Numbered from the stretch's first letter, positions 49,424-62,800 are shown. The stretch is DNA of 64,000 nucleotides from Agrostemma githago (GCA_958450325.1 OY288256.1:19004557-19068556); one strand, 5' to 3'. The notes: a model not told the origin generated them from the letters alone. Translations and numbers: made by a program.

Positions 49424-50748
49424 AAAAGGGTTTAGGGTTTGATTACGCGGAGCCGCGTAGCGGGTCCGCCTATTCCAACCCTAAACCCTTTTCCGTCCTT
49501 GAATAAGGAAAAGGGTTTAGGGTTGGATTAGGCGGAGCCGCGAAGCGGGTTCGCCTAATCCAACCCTTAACCCTTTTCCGTCCCGTCTTATGCAGTACCC
49601 TACTCTTAAGGTCCAGTGCCCCATCTTTGAATCACATCAACGACAGGGTTCACCAATACCCTCTTAGGGTTCAGTTTGTTGCGGGTTTAGTGACCTTAAA
49701 TAAGGAAAAGGGTTTAGGGTTGGATTAGGCGGAGCCGCGTAGCGGGTCCGCCTAATCCAACCCTAAACCCTTTTCCGTCCCGTCTTATGCAGTACCCTAC
49801 TCTTAAGGTTCAGTGCCCCATCTTTGAATCACATCCACGACAGGGTTCACCATTACCCTCTTAGGGTTCAGTTTGTTGCGGGTTTAGTGACCTTGAATAA
49901 GGAAAAGGGTTTAGAGTTGGATTAGGCGGAGCCGCGTAGAGGGTCCGCCTAATCCAACCCTAAATCCTTTTCCGTCCTTGAATAAGGAAAAGCGTTTAGG
50001 GTTGGATTAGGCGGAGCCGCGAAGCGGGTTCCCCTAATCCAAACCTAAACCCTTTTCCGTCCCGTCTTATGAAGTACCCTACTCTCAAGGTTCAGTGCCC
50101 TATCTTTGAATCACATCCACTACAGGGTTCACCAATACCCTCTTAGGGTTCAGTTTGTTGCGGGTTTAGTGACCTTGAATAAGGAAAAGGGTTTAGGGTT
50201 GGATTAGGCGGAGCCGCGAAGCGGGTTCGTCTAATCCAACCCTTAACCCTTTTCCGTCCCGTCTTATGCAGTACCCTACTCTTAAGGTTCAGTGCCCCAT
50301 CTTTGAATCACATCCACGACAGGGTTCACCAATACCCTCTTAGGGTTCAGTTTGTTGCGGGTTTAGTGACCTTGAATAAGGAAAAGGGTTTAGGGTTGGA
50401 TTAGGCGGAGCCGCGTAGCGGGTCCGCCTAATCCAACCCTAAACTCTTTTCCGTCCTTGAATAAGAAAAAGGGTTTAGGGTTGGATTAGGCGGAGCCGCG
50501 AAGCGGGTTTGCCTAATCCAACCCTAAACCCTTTTCCGTCCCGTCTTATGCAGTATCCTACTCTTAAGGTTCAGTGCCCCATCTTTAAATCACATCCACG
50601 ACAGGGTTCACCAATACCCTCTTAGGGTTCAGTTTATTGCGGGTTTAGTGATCTTGAATAAGGAAAAGGGTTTAGGGTTGGATTACGCGGAGGCGCGTAG
50701 CGGGTCCGCCTAATCCAACCCTAAACCCTTTTCCGTCCTTGAATAAGG

Positions 50749-53649
50749 AAAAGGGTTTAGGGTTGGATTAGGCGGAGCCGCGAAGCGGGTTCGCCTAATC
50801 CAACCCTTAACCCTTTTCCGTCCCGTCTTATGCAGTACCCTACTCTTAAGGTTCATTGCCCCATCTTTTAATCACATCCACGACAGGGTTCACCAATACC
50901 CTCTTAGGGTTCAGTTTGTTGCGAGTTTAGTATCCTTGAATAAGGAAAAGGGTTTAGGGTTGGATTAGGCGGAGCCGCGTAGCGGGTCCTCCTAATCCAA
51001 CCCTAAGCCATTTTCCGTCCCGTCTTATGCAGTAGTCTACTCTTAAGGTTCAGTGCCCCATCTTTGAATCACATCCACGACAGGGTTCACCAATACCCTC
51101 TTAGGGTTCAGTTTGTTGCGGGTTTAGTGACCTTGAATAAGGAAATGGGATTAGGGTTGGATTAGGCAGAGCTGCGAAGCGGGTTCGCCTAATCCAACCC
51201 TAAACCCTTTTCCGTCCCGTCTTATGCAGTACCCTACTCTTAAGGATCAGTGCCCCATCTTTGAATCACATCCACGACAGGGTTCACCAATACCCTCTAA
51301 GGGTTCAGTTTGTTGCGGGTTTACTGACCTTGAATAAGGAAAAGGGTTTAGGGTTGGATTAGTTGGAGCCGCGTAGCGGGTCCACCTAATCCAACCCTAA
51401 ACCCTTTTCCGTCCATGAATAAGGAAAAGCGTTTAGGGTTGGATTAGGCGGAGCCGCGAAGCGGGTTCCCCTAATCCAAACCTAAACCCTTTTCCGTCCC
51501 GTCTTATGAAGTACCCTACTCTTAAGGTTCAGTGCCCCATCTTTGAATCACATCCACGACAGGGTTCACCAATACCCTCTTAGGGTTCAGTTTGTTGCGG
51601 GTTTAGTGACCTTGAATAAGGAAAAGGGTTTAGGGTTGGATTAGGCAGAGCCGCGAAGCAGGTTCGCCTAATCCAACCCTTAACCCTTTTCCGTCCCGTC
51701 TTTTGCAGTACCCTACTCTTAAGGTTCAGTGCCCCATCTTTTAATCACATCCACGACAGGGTTCACCAATACCCTCTTAGGGTTCAGTTTGTTGCGGGTT
51801 TAGTGACCTTGAATAAGGAAAAGGGTTTAGGGTTGGATTAGGCGGAGCCGCGAAGCGGGTTCGCCTAATCCAACCCTAAACCCTTTTCCGTCCCGTCTTA
51901 TGCAGTACCCTACTCTTAAGGTTCAGTGCCCCATCTTTGAATCACATCCACGAGAGGTTTCACCAATACCCTCTTAGGGTTCAGTTTGTTGCGGGTTTAG
52001 TGACCTTGAATAAGGAAAAGGGTTTAGGGTTGGATTAGGTGGAGCCGCGTAGCGGGTCCGCCTAATCCAACCCTAAACCCTTTTCCGTCCTTGAATAAGG
52101 AAAAGCGTTTAGGGTTGGATTAGGCGGAGCCGCGAAGCGGGTTCCCCTAATCCAAACCTAAACCCTTTTCCGTACCGTCTTATGAAGTACCCTACTCTTA
52201 AGGTTCAGTGCACCATCTTTGAATCACATCCACGATAGGGTTCACCAATACCCTATTAGGGTTCAGTTTGTTGCGGGTTTAGTGACCTTGAATAAGGAAA
52301 AGGGTTTAGGGTTGGATTAGGTGGAGCCGCGAAGCGGGTTCGCCTAATCCAACCCTTAACCCTTTTCCGTCCCGTCTTATGCAGTACCCTATTCTTAAGG
52401 TTCAGTGCCCCATCTTTGAATCACATCCACGATAGGGTTCACCAATACCCTCTTAGGGTTCAGTTTGTTGCGGGTTTAGTGACCTTGAATAAGGAAAAGG
52501 GTTTACGGTTGGATTACGCGGAGCCGCGTAGCGGGTCCGCCTAATCCAACCCTAAACCCTTTTCCGTCCTTGAATAAGGAAAAGGGTTTAGGGTTGCATT
52601 AGGCGGAGCCGCGAAGTGGGTTCGCCTAATCCAACCCTTAACCCTTTAACGTCCCGTCTTATGCAGTACCCTACTCTTAAGGTTCATTGCCCCATCTTTT
52701 AATCACATCCACGACAGGGTTCACCAATACCCTCTTAGGGTTCAGTTTGTTGCGGGTTTAGTATCCTTGAATAAGGAAAAGGGTTTAGGGTTGGATTAGG
52801 CGGAGCCGCGTAGCGGGTCCTCCTAATCCAACCCTAAGCCATTTTCCGTCCCGTCTTATGCAGTAGTCTACTCTTAAGGTTCAGTGCCCCATCTTTGAAT
52901 CACATCCACGACAGGGTTCACCAATACCCTCTTAGGGTTCAGTTTGTTGCGGGTTTAGTGACCTTGAATAAGGAAATGGGTTTAGGGTTGGATTAGGCAG
53001 AGCTGCGAAGCGGGTTCGCCTAATCCAACCCTAAACCCTTTTCCGTCCCGTCTTATGCAGTACCCTACTCTTAAGGATCAGTGCCCTATCTTTGAATCAC
53101 ATCCACGACAGGGTTCACCAATACCCTCTAAGGGTTCAGTTTGTTGCGGGTTTACTGACCTTGAATAAGGAAAAGGGTTTAGGGTTGGATTAGTTGGAGC
53201 CGCGTAGCGGGTCCACCTAATCCAACCCTAAACCCTTTTCCGTCCATGAATAAGGAAAAGCGTTTAGGGTTGGATTAGGCGGAGCCGCGAAGCGGGTTCC
53301 CCTAATCCAAACCTAAACCCTTTTCCGTCCCGTCTTATGAAGTACCCTACTCTTAAGGTTCAGTGCCCCATCTTTGAATCACATCCACGACAGGGTTCAC
53401 CAATACCCTCTTAGGGTTCAGTTTGTTGCGGGTTTAGTGACCTTGAATAAGGAAAAGGGTTTAGGGTTGGATTAGGCAGAGCCGCGAAGCAGGTTCGCCT
53501 AATCCAACCCTTAACCCTTTTCCGTCCCGTCTTTTGTAGTACCCTACTCTTAAGGTTCAGTGCCCCATCTTTTAATCACATCCACGACAGGGTTCACCAA
53601 TACCCTCTTAGGGTTCAGTTTGTTGCGGGTTTAGTGACCTTGAATAAGG
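50749..53649 (+). repeat. 1831-bp-offset duplication opening domain IV
   Basis: Units 50749-51818 match 52580-53649: ggttcattgcccc tails, the cagtagtctac unit (50946, 52777), the aaatggg start (51143, 52974), the ttagttgga S (51340, 53171) and the cttttg tail (51622, 53453). The L that follows in copy one (51819, cgagaggtttcacc) corresponds to 53846 in copy two, one extra L later. Confidence 0.78.
51340..51424 (+). repeat. S unit with a paired change in both arms
   Basis: The left arm reads agttgga (consensus aggcgga) and the right arm tccacc (consensus tccgcc). The C to T at 51364 and G to A at 51384 face each other in the stem, so pairing is kept. The neighbouring G to T at 51363 is unpaired. 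The linker has gtccatgaat. The duplicate at 53171 has the same pair at 53195 and 53215. Confidence 0.72.
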
Positions 53650-55872
53650 AAAAGGGTTTAGGGTTGGATTAGGCGGAGCCGCGTAGCGGGTCCTCCTAAT
53701 CTAACCCTAAGCCCTTTTCCGTCCCGTCTTATGCAGTACCCTACTCTTAAGGTTCAGTGCCCCATCTTTGAATCACATCCACGACAGGGTTCGCCAATAC
53801 CCTCTTAGGGTTAGTTTGTTGCGGGTTTAGTGACCTTGAATAAGGAAAAGGGTTTAGGGTTGGATTAGGCGGAGCCGCGAAGCGGGTTCGCCTAATCCAA
53901 CCCTAAACCCTTTTCCGTCCCGTCTTATGCAGTACCCTACTCTTAAGGTTCAGTGCCCCATCTTTGAATCACATCCACGAGAGGTTTCACCAATACCCTC
54001 TTAGGGTTCAGTTTGTTGCGGGTTTAGTGACCTTGAATAAGGAAAAGGGTTTACGGTTGGATTACGCGGAGGCGCGTAGCGGGTCCGCCTAATCCAACCC
54101 TAAACCCTTTTCCGTCCTTGAATAAGGAAAAGGGTTTAGGGTTGCATTAGGCGGAGCCGCGAAGCGGGTTCGCCTAATCCAACCCTTAACCCTTTAACGT
54201 CCCGTCTTATGCAGTACCCTACTCTTAAGGTTCAGTGCCCCATCTTTGAATCAGATCCACGACAGGGTTCACCAATACCCTCTTAGGGTTCATTTTGTTG
54301 CGGGTTTAGTGACCTTGAATAAGGAAAAGGGTTTAGGGTTGGATTAGGTGGAGCCGCGAAGCGGGGTCGCCTAATCCAACCCTTAACCCTTTTCCGTCCC
54401 GTCTTATGCAGTACCCTACTCTTAAGGTTCAGTGCCCCATCTTTTAATCACATCCACGACAGGGTTCACCAATACCCTCTTAGGGTTCAGTTTGTTGCGG
54501 GTTTAGTGACCTTGAATAAGGAAAAGGGTTTAGGGTTGGATTAGGCGGAGCCGCGAAGCGGGTTCGCCTAATCCAACCCTTAACCCTTTTCCGTCCCGTC
54601 TTATGCAGTACCCTACTCTTAAGGTTCAGTGCCCCATCTTTGAATCACATCCACGACAGGGTTCACCAATACCCTCTTAGGGTTCAGTTTGTTGCGGGTT
54701 TAGTGACCTTGAATAAGGAAAAGGGTTTACGGTTGGATTACGCGGAGGCGCGTAGCGGGTCCGCCTAATCCAACCCTAAACCCTTTTCCGTCCTTGAATA
54801 AGGAAAAGGGTTTAGGGTTGCATTAGGCGGAGCCGCGAAGCGGGTTCGCCTAATCCAACCCTTAACCCTTTAACGTCCCGTCTTATGCAGTACCCTACTC
54901 TTAAGGTTTAGTGCCCCATCTTTGAATCACATCCACGACAGGGTTCACCAATACCCTCTTAGGGTTCAGTTTGTTGCGGGTTTACTGACCTTGAATAAGG
55001 AAAAGGGTTTAGGGTTGGATTAGGCGGAGCCGCGTAGTGGGTCCGCCTAATCCAACCCTAAACCCTTTTCCGTCCTTGAATAAGGAAAAGGGTTTAGGGT
55101 TGGATTAGGCGGAGCCGCGAAGCAGGTTCGCCTAATCCAACCCTTAACCCTTTTCCGTCCCGTCTTTTGCAGTACCCTACTCTTAAGGTTCAGTGCCCCA
55201 TCTTTTAATCACATCCACGACAGGGTTCACCAATACCCTCTTAGGGTTCAGTTTGTTGCGGGTTTAGTGACCTTGAATAAGGAAAAGGGTTTAGGGTTGG
55301 ATTAGGCGGAGCCGCGTAGCGGGTCCTCCTAATCTAACCCTAAGCCCTTTTCCGTCCCGTCTTATGCAGTACCCTACTCTTAAGGTTCAATGCCCCATCT
55401 TTGAATCACATCCACGACAGGGTTCGCCAATACCCTCTTAGGGTTAGTTTGTTGCGGGTTTAGTGACCTTGAATAAGGAAAAGGGTTTAGGGTTGGATTA
55501 GGCGGAGCCGCGAAGCGGGTTCGCCTAATCCAACCCTAAACCCTTTTCCGTCCCGTCTTATGCAGTACCCTACTCTTAAGGTTCAGTGCCCCATCTTTGA
55601 ATCACATCCACGAGAGGGTTCACCAATACCCTCTTAGGGTTCAGTTTGTTGCGGGTTTAGTGACCTTGAATAAGGAAAAGGGTTTAGGGTTGGATTAGGC
55701 GGAGCCGCGAAGCGGGTTCGTCTAATCCAACCCTTAACCCTTTTCCGTCCCGTCTTATGCAGTACCCTACTCTTAAGGTTCAGTGCCCCATCTTTGAATC
55801 ACATCCACGAGAGGGTTCACCAATACCCTCTTAGGGTTCAGTTTGTTGCGGGTTTAGTGACCTTGAATAAGG

Positions 55873-57591
55873 AAAAGGGTTTACGGTTGGATTACGCGGA
55901 GGCGCGTAGCGGGTCCGCCTAATCCAACCCTAAACCCTTTTCCGTCCTTGAATAAGGAAAAGGGTTTAGGGTTGCATTAGGCGGAGCCGCGAAGCGGGTT
56001 CCCCTAATCCAAACCTAAACCCTTTTCCGTCCCGTCTTATGAAGTACCCTACTCTTAAGGTTCAGTGCACCATCTTTGAATCACATCCACGATAGGGTTC
56101 ACCAATACCCTCTTAGGGTTCAGTTTGTTGCGCGTTTAGTGACCTTGAATAAGGAAAAGGGTTTAGGGTTGGATTAGGTGGAGCCGCGAAGCGGGTTCGC
56201 CTAATCCAACCCTTAACCCTTTTCCGTCCCGTCTTATGCAGTACCCTACTCTTAAGGTTCAGTGCCCCATCTTTGAATCACATCCACAATAGGGTTCACC
56301 AATACCCTCTTAGGGTTCAGTTTGTTGCGGGTTTAGTGACCTTGAATAAGGAAAAGGGTTTACGGTTGGATTACGCGGAGGCGCGTAGCGGGTCCGCCTA
56401 ATCCAACCCTAAACCCTTTTCCGTCCTTGAATAAGGAAAAGGGTTTAGGGTTGCATTAGGCGGAGCCGCGAAGCGGGTTCGCCTAATCCAACCCTTAACC
56501 CTTTAACGTCCCGTCTTATGCAGTACCCTACTCTTAAGGTTCAGTGCCCCATCTTTGAATCACATCCACGACAGGGTTCACCAATACCCTCTTAGGGTTC
56601 AGTTTGTTGCGGGTTTAGTGACCTTGAATAAGGAAAAGGGTTTAGGGTTGGATTAGGCGGAGCCGCGAAGCGGGTTCGTCTAATCCAACCCTTAACCCTT
56701 TTCCGTCCCGTCTTATGCAGTACCCTACTCTTAAGGTTCAGTGCCCCATCTTTGAATCACATCCACGAGAGGGTTCACCAATACCCTCTTAGGGTTCAGT
56801 TTGTTGCGGGTTTAGTGACCTTGAATAAGGAAAAGGGTTTACGGTTGGATTACGCGGAGGCGCGTAGCGGGTCCGCCTAATCCAACCCTAAACCCTTTTC
56901 CGTCCTTGAATAAGGAAAAGGGTTTAGGGTTGCATTAGGCGGAGCCGCGAAGCGGGTTCCCCTAATCCAAACCTAAACCCTTTTCCGTCCCGTCTTATGA
57001 AGTACCCTACTCTTAAGGTTCAGTGCACCATCTTTGAATCACATCCACGATAGGGTTCACCAATACCCTCTTAGGGTTCAGTTTGTTGCGCGTTTAGTGA
57101 CCTTGAATAAGGAAAAGGGTTTAGGGTTGGATTAGGTGGAGCCGCGAAGCGGGTTCGCCTAATCCAACCCTTAACCCTTTTCCGTCCCGTCTTATGCAGT
57201 ACCCTACTCTTAAGGTTCAGTGCCCCATCTTTGAATCACATCCACAATAGGGTTCACCAATACCCTCTTAGGGTTCAGTTTGTTGCGGGTTTAGTGACCT
57301 TGAATAAGGAAAAGGGTTTACGGTTGGATTACGCGGAGGCGCGTAGCGGGTCCGCCTAATCCAACCCTAAACCCTTTTCCGTCCTTGAATAAGGAAAAGG
57401 GTTTAGGGTTGCATTAGGCGGAGCCGCGAAGCGGGTTCGCCTAATCCAACCCTTAACCCTTTAACGTCCCGTCTTATGCAGTACCCTACTCTTAAGGTTC
57501 AGTGCCCCATCTTTGAATCACATCCACGACAGGGTTCACCAATACCCTCTTAGGGTTCAGTTTGTTGCGGGCTTAGTGACCTTGAATAAGG
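55873..57591 (+). repeat. 958-bp tandem repeat S-LL-S-LL
   Basis: The first copy is 55873-56830; the second runs from 56831 and keeps the pattern to 57591 before S 57592 interrupts it. Shared private marks are ttgcgcgtttag (56131 and 57089), cacaatagggttc and gtgcaccatc. Each copy alternates eroded ggaggcgcg S heads with gcattagg L heads. Confidence 0.8.
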
Positions 57592-57745
57592 AAAAGGGTT
57601 TAGGGTTGGATTAGGCGGAGCCGCGTAATGGGTCCGCCTAATCCAACCCTAAACCCTTTTCCGTCCTTGAATAAGGAAAAGGGTTTAGGGTTGGATTAGG
57701 CGGACCCATTACGCGGCTCCGCCTAATCCAACCTTAAACCCTTTT
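57592..57745. repeat. 71-bp-arm inverted repeat from an inverted head
   Basis: The S head (57592-57660 plus cc) and the next L head (gg plus 57677-57745) are reverse complements over 71 bp with a single mismatch, separated by a 12-nt spacer (57663-57674). Normally both heads read gccgcg...ggg on the + strand; here the L tip reads cccattacgcggc, the exact reverse complement of the neighbouring S tip gccgcgtaatggg. Units in the same slot of sister repeats (55086, 61901) have a normal forward tip gccgcgaagcagg. The L tail (cttttgcag) is unchanged, so only the head was replaced. Confidence 0.9.
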
Positions 57746-59703
57746 TCGTCCCGTCTTTTGCAGTACCCTACTCTTAAGGTTCAGTGCCCCATCTTTTAAT
57801 CACATCCACGACAGGGTTCACCAATACCCTCTTAGGGTTCAGTTTGTTGAGGGTTTAGTGACCTTGAATAAGGAAAAGGGTTTAGGGTTGGATTAGGCGG
57901 AGCCGCGTAGCGGGTCCTCCTAATCTAACCCTAAGCCCTTTTCCGTCCCGTCTTATGCAGTACCCTACTCTTAAGGTTCAGTGCCCCATCTTTGAATCAC
58001 ATCCACGACAGGGTTCGCCAATACCCTCTTAGGGTTAGTTTGTTGCGGGTTTAGTGACGTTGAATAAGGAAAAGGGTTTAGGGTTGGATTAGGCGGAGCC
58101 GCGAAGCGGGTTCGCCTAATCCAACCCTAAACCCTTTTCCGTCCCGTCTTATGCAGTACCCTACTCTTAAGGTTCAGTGCCCCATCTTTGAATCACATCC
58201 ACGAGAGGGTTCACCAATACCCTCTTAGGGTTCAGTTTGTTGCGGGTTTAGTGACCTTGAATAAGGAAAAGGGTTTAGGGTTGGATTAGGTGGAGCCGCG
58301 TAGCGGGTCCGCCTAATCCAACCCTAAACCCTTTTCCGTCCTTGAATAAGGAAAAGCGTTTAGGGTTGGATTAGGCGGAGCCGTGAAGCGGGTTCCCCTA
58401 ATCCAAACCTAAACCCTTTTCCGTCCCGTCTTATGAAGTACCCTACTCTTAAGGTTCAGTGCACCATCTTTGAATCACATCCACGATAGGGTTCACCAAT
58501 ACCCTCTTAGGGTTCAGTTTGTTGCAGGTTTAGTGACCTTGAATAAGGAAAAGGGTTTAGGGTTGGATTAGGTGGAGCCACGAAGCGGGTTCGCCTAATC
58601 CAACCCTTAACCCTTTTCCGTCCCGTCTTATGCAGTACCCTACTCTTATGGTTCAGTGCCCCATCTTTGAATCACATCCACGATAGGGTTCACCAATACC
58701 CTCTTAGGGTTCAGTTTGTTGCGGGTTTAGTGACCTTGAATAAGGAAAAGGGTTTACGGTTGGATTACGCGGAGGCGCGTAGCGGGTCCGCCTAATCCAA
58801 CCCTAAACCCTTTTCCGTCCTTGAATAAGGAAAAGGGTTTTGGGTTGCATTAGGCGGAGCCGCGAAGCGGGTTCGCCTAATCCAACCCTTAACCCTTTAA
58901 CGTCCCGTCTTATGCAGTACCCTACTCTTAAGGTTCAGTGCCCCATCTTTGAATCAGATCCACGACAGGGTTCACCAATACCCTCTTAGGGTTCAGTTTG
59001 TTGCGGGTTTAGTGACCTTGAATAAGGAAAAGGGTTTAGGGTTGGATTAGGTGGAGCCGCGAAGCGGGTTCGCCTAATCCAACCCTTAACCCTTTTCCGT
59101 CCCGTCTTATGCAGTACCCTACTCTTAAGGTTCAGTGCCCCATCTTTTAATCACATCCACGACAGGGTTCACCAATACCCTCTTAGGGTTCAGTTTGTTG
59201 CGGGTTTAGTGACCTTGAATAAGGAAAAGGGTTTAGGGTTGGATTAGGTGGAGCCGCGAAGCGGGTTCGCCTAATCCAACCCTTAACCCTTTTCCGTCCC
59301 GTCTTATGCAGTACCCTACTCTTAAGGTTCAGTGCCCCATCTTTTAATCACATCCACGACAGGGTTCACCAATACCCTCTTAGGGTTCAGTTTGTTGCGG
59401 GTTTAGTGACCTTGAATAAGGAAAAGGGTTTACGGTTGGATTACGCGGAGGCGCGTAGCGGGTCCGCCTAATCCAACCCTAAACCCTTTTCCGTCCTTGA
59501 ATAAGGAAAAGGGTTTAGGGTTGCATTAGGCGGAGCCGCGAAGCGGGTTCGCCTAATCCAACCCTTAACCCTTTAACGTCCCGTCTTATGCAGTACCCTA
59601 CTCTTAAGGTTCAGTGCCCCATCTTTGAATCACATCCACGACAGGGTTCACCAATACCCTCTTAGGGTTCAGTTTGTTGCGGGCTTAGTGACCTTGAATA
59701 AGG

Positions 59704-59857
59704 AAAAGGGTTTAGGGTTGGATTAGGCGGAGCCGCGTAATGGGTCCGCCTAATCCAACCCTAAACCCTTTTCCGTCCTTGAATAAGGAAAAGGGTTTAG
59801 GGTTGGATTAGGCGGACCCATTACGCGGCTCCGCCTAATCCAACCTTAAACCCTTTT
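59704..59857. repeat. Second copy of the inverted-head structure
   Basis: It has the same arrangement as at 57592, offset 2112 bp, with the same tip, the same ccttaaacc mismatch and the same ttttttcg-like foot. It was evidently copied with the surrounding 2112-bp repeat rather than formed anew. Confidence 0.9.
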
Positions 59858-62800
59858 TCGTCCCGTCTTTTGCAGTACCCTACTCTTAAGGTTCAGTGCC
59901 CCATCTTTTAATCACATCCACGACAGGGTTCACCAATACCCTCTTAGGGTTCAGTTTGTTGAGGGTTTAGTGACCTTGAATAAGGAAAAGGGTTTAGGGT
60001 TGGATTAGGCGGAGCCGCGTAGCGGGTCCTCCTAATCTAACCCTAAGCCCTTTTCCGTCCCGTCTTATGCAGTACCCTACTCTTAAGGTTCAGTGCCCCA
60101 TCTTTGAATCACATCCACGACAGGGTTCGCCAATACCCTCTTAGGGTTAGTTTGTTGCGGGTTTAGTGACCTTGAATAAGGAAAAGGGTTTAGGGTTGGA
60201 TTAGGCGGAGCCGCGAAGCGGGTTCGCCTAATCCAACCCTAAACCCTTTTCCGTCCCGTCTTATGCAGTACCCTACTCTTAAGGTTCAGTGCCCCATCTT
60301 TGAATCACATCCACGAGAGGGTTCACCAATACCCTCTTAGGGTTCAGTTTGTTGCGGGTTTAGTGACCTTGAATAAGGAAAAGGGTTTAGGGTTGGATTA
60401 GGTGGAGCCGCGTAGCGGGTCCGCCTAATCCAACCCTAAACCCTTTTCCGTCCTTGAATAAGGAAAAGCGTTTAGGGTTGGATTAGGCGGAGCCGTGAAG
60501 CGGGTTCCCCTAATCCAAACCTAAACCCTTTTCCGTCCCGTCTTATGAAGTACCCTACTCTTAAGGTTCAGTGCACCATCTTTGAATCACATCCACGATA
60601 GGGTTCACCAATACCCTCTTAGGGTTCAGTTTGTTGCAGGTTTAGTGACCTTGAATAAGGAAAAGGGTTTAGGGTTGGATTAGGTGGAGCCACGAAGCGG
60701 GTTCGCCTAATCCAACCCTTAACCCTTTTCCGTCCCGTCTTATGCAGTACCCTACTCTTATGGTTCAGTGCCCCATCTTTGAATCACATCCACGATAGGG
60801 TTCACCAATACCCTCTTAGGGTTCAGTTTGTTGCGGGTTTAGTGACCTTGAATAAGGAAAAGGGTTTACGGTTGGATTACGCGGAGGCGCGTAGCGGGTC
60901 CGCCTAATCCAACCCTAAACCCTTTTCCGTCCTTGAATAAGGAAAAGGGTTTTGGGTTGCATTAGGCGGAGCCGCGAAGCGGGTTCGCCTAATCCAACCC
61001 TTAACCCTTTAACGTCCCGTCTTATGCAGTACCCTACTCTTAAGGTTCAGTGCCCCATCTTTGAATCAGATCCACGACAGGGTTCACCAATACCCTCTTA
61101 GGGTTCAGTTTGTTGCGGGTTTAGTGACCTTGAATAAGGAAAAGGGTTTAGGGTTGGATTAGGTGGAGCCGCGAAGCGGGTTCGCCTAATCCAACCCTTA
61201 ACCCTTTTCCGTCCCGTCTTATGCAGTACCCTACTCTTAAGGTTCAGTGCCCCATCTTTTAATCACATCCACGACAGGGTTCACCAATACCCTCTTAGGG
61301 TTCAGTTTGTTGCGGGTTTAGTGACCTTGAATAAGGAAAAGGGTTTAGGGTTGGATTAGGCGGAGCCGCGAAGCGGGTTCGCCTAATCCAACCCTTAACC
61401 CTTTTCCGTCCCGTCTTATGCAGTACCCTACTCTTAAGGTTCAGTGCCCCATCTTTGAATCACATCCACGACAGGGTTCACCAATACCCTCTTAGGGTTC
61501 AGTTTGTTGCGGGTTTAGTGACCTTGAATAAGGAAAAGGGTTTACGGTTGGATTACGCGGAGGCGCGTAGCGGGTCCGCCTAATCCAACCCTAAACCCTT
61601 TTCCGTCCTTGAATAAGGAAAAGGGTTTAGGGTTGCATTAGGCGGAGCCGCGAAGCGGGTTCGCCTAATCCAACCCTTAACCCTTTAACGTCCCGTCTTA
61701 TGCAGTACCCTACTCTTAAGGTTCAGTGCCCCATCTTTGAATCACATCCACGACAGGGTTCACCAATACCCTGTTAGGGTTCAGTTTGTTGCGGGTTTAG
61801 TGACCTTGAATAAGGAAAAGGGTTTAGGGTTGGATTAGGCGGAGCCGCGTAGTGGGTCCGCCTAATCCAACCCTAAACCCTTTTCCGTCCTTGAATAAGG
61901 AAAAGGGTTTAGGGTTGGATTAGGCGGAGCCGCGAAGCAGGTTCGCCTAATCCAACCCTTAACCCTTTTCCGTCCCGTCTTTTGCAGTACCCTACTCTTA
62001 AGGTTCAGTGCCCCATCTTTTAATCACATCCACGACAGGGTTCACCAATACCCTCTTAGGGTTCAGTTTGTTGCGGGTTTAGTGACCTTGAATAAGGAAA
62101 AGGGTTTAGGGTTGGATTAGGCGGAGCCGCGTAGCGGGTCCTCCTAATCTAACCCTAAACCCTTTTCCGTCCCGTCTTATGCAGTACCCTACTCTTAAGG
62201 TTCAGTGCCCCATCTTTGAATCACATCCACGACAGGGTTCGCCAATACCCTCTTAGGGTTAGTTTGTTGCGGGTTTAGTGACCTTGAATAAGGAAAAGGG
62301 TTTAGGGTTGGATTAGGCGGAGCCGCGAAGCGGGTTCGCCTAATCCAACACTAAACCCTTTTCCGTCCCGTCTTATGCAGTACCCTACTCTTAAGGTTCA
62401 GTGCCCCATCTTTGAATCACATCCACGAGAGGGTTTACCAATACCCTCTTAGGGTTCAGTTTGTTGCGGGTTTAGTGACCTTGAATAAGGAAAAGGGTTT
62501 AGGGTTGGATTAGGTGGAGCCGCGTAGCGGGTCCGCCTAATCCAACCCTAAACCCTTTTCCGTCCTTGAATAAGGAAAAGCGTTTAGGGTTGGATTAGGC
62601 GGAGCCGCGAAGCGGGTTCCCCTAATCCAAACCTAAACCCTTTTCCGTCCCGTCTTATGAAGTACCCTACTCTTAAGGTTCAGTGCACCATCTTTGAATC
62701 ACATCCACGATAGGGTTCACCAATACCCTCTTAGGGTTCAGTTTGTTGCGGGTTTAGTGACCTTGAATAAGGAAAAGGGTTTAGGGTTGGATTAGGTGGA

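Larger units (their letters stand above)
37381..50748 (+). repeat. Array domain III: repeated A-B-s-C-S modules (55 L, 30 S)
   Basis: Short units start at 37775, 38057, 38339, 38621, 39297, 39776, 40058, 40536, 40818, 41297, 41973, 42452, 42931, 43213, 43691, 43973, 44649, 45325, 45804, 46086, 46367, 47043, 47522, 47804, 48282, 48551, 49424, 49903, 50382 and 50664. Markers are A units with tttagtgttgg, tails with cacatcaacg, heads with gagttgg and aaatcctttt, S heads with gcctattcc, ccctagtctc A tails, and 84-bp S units with ccttttcgtcc. Module order is far more regular than in domain I. Confidence 0.83.
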
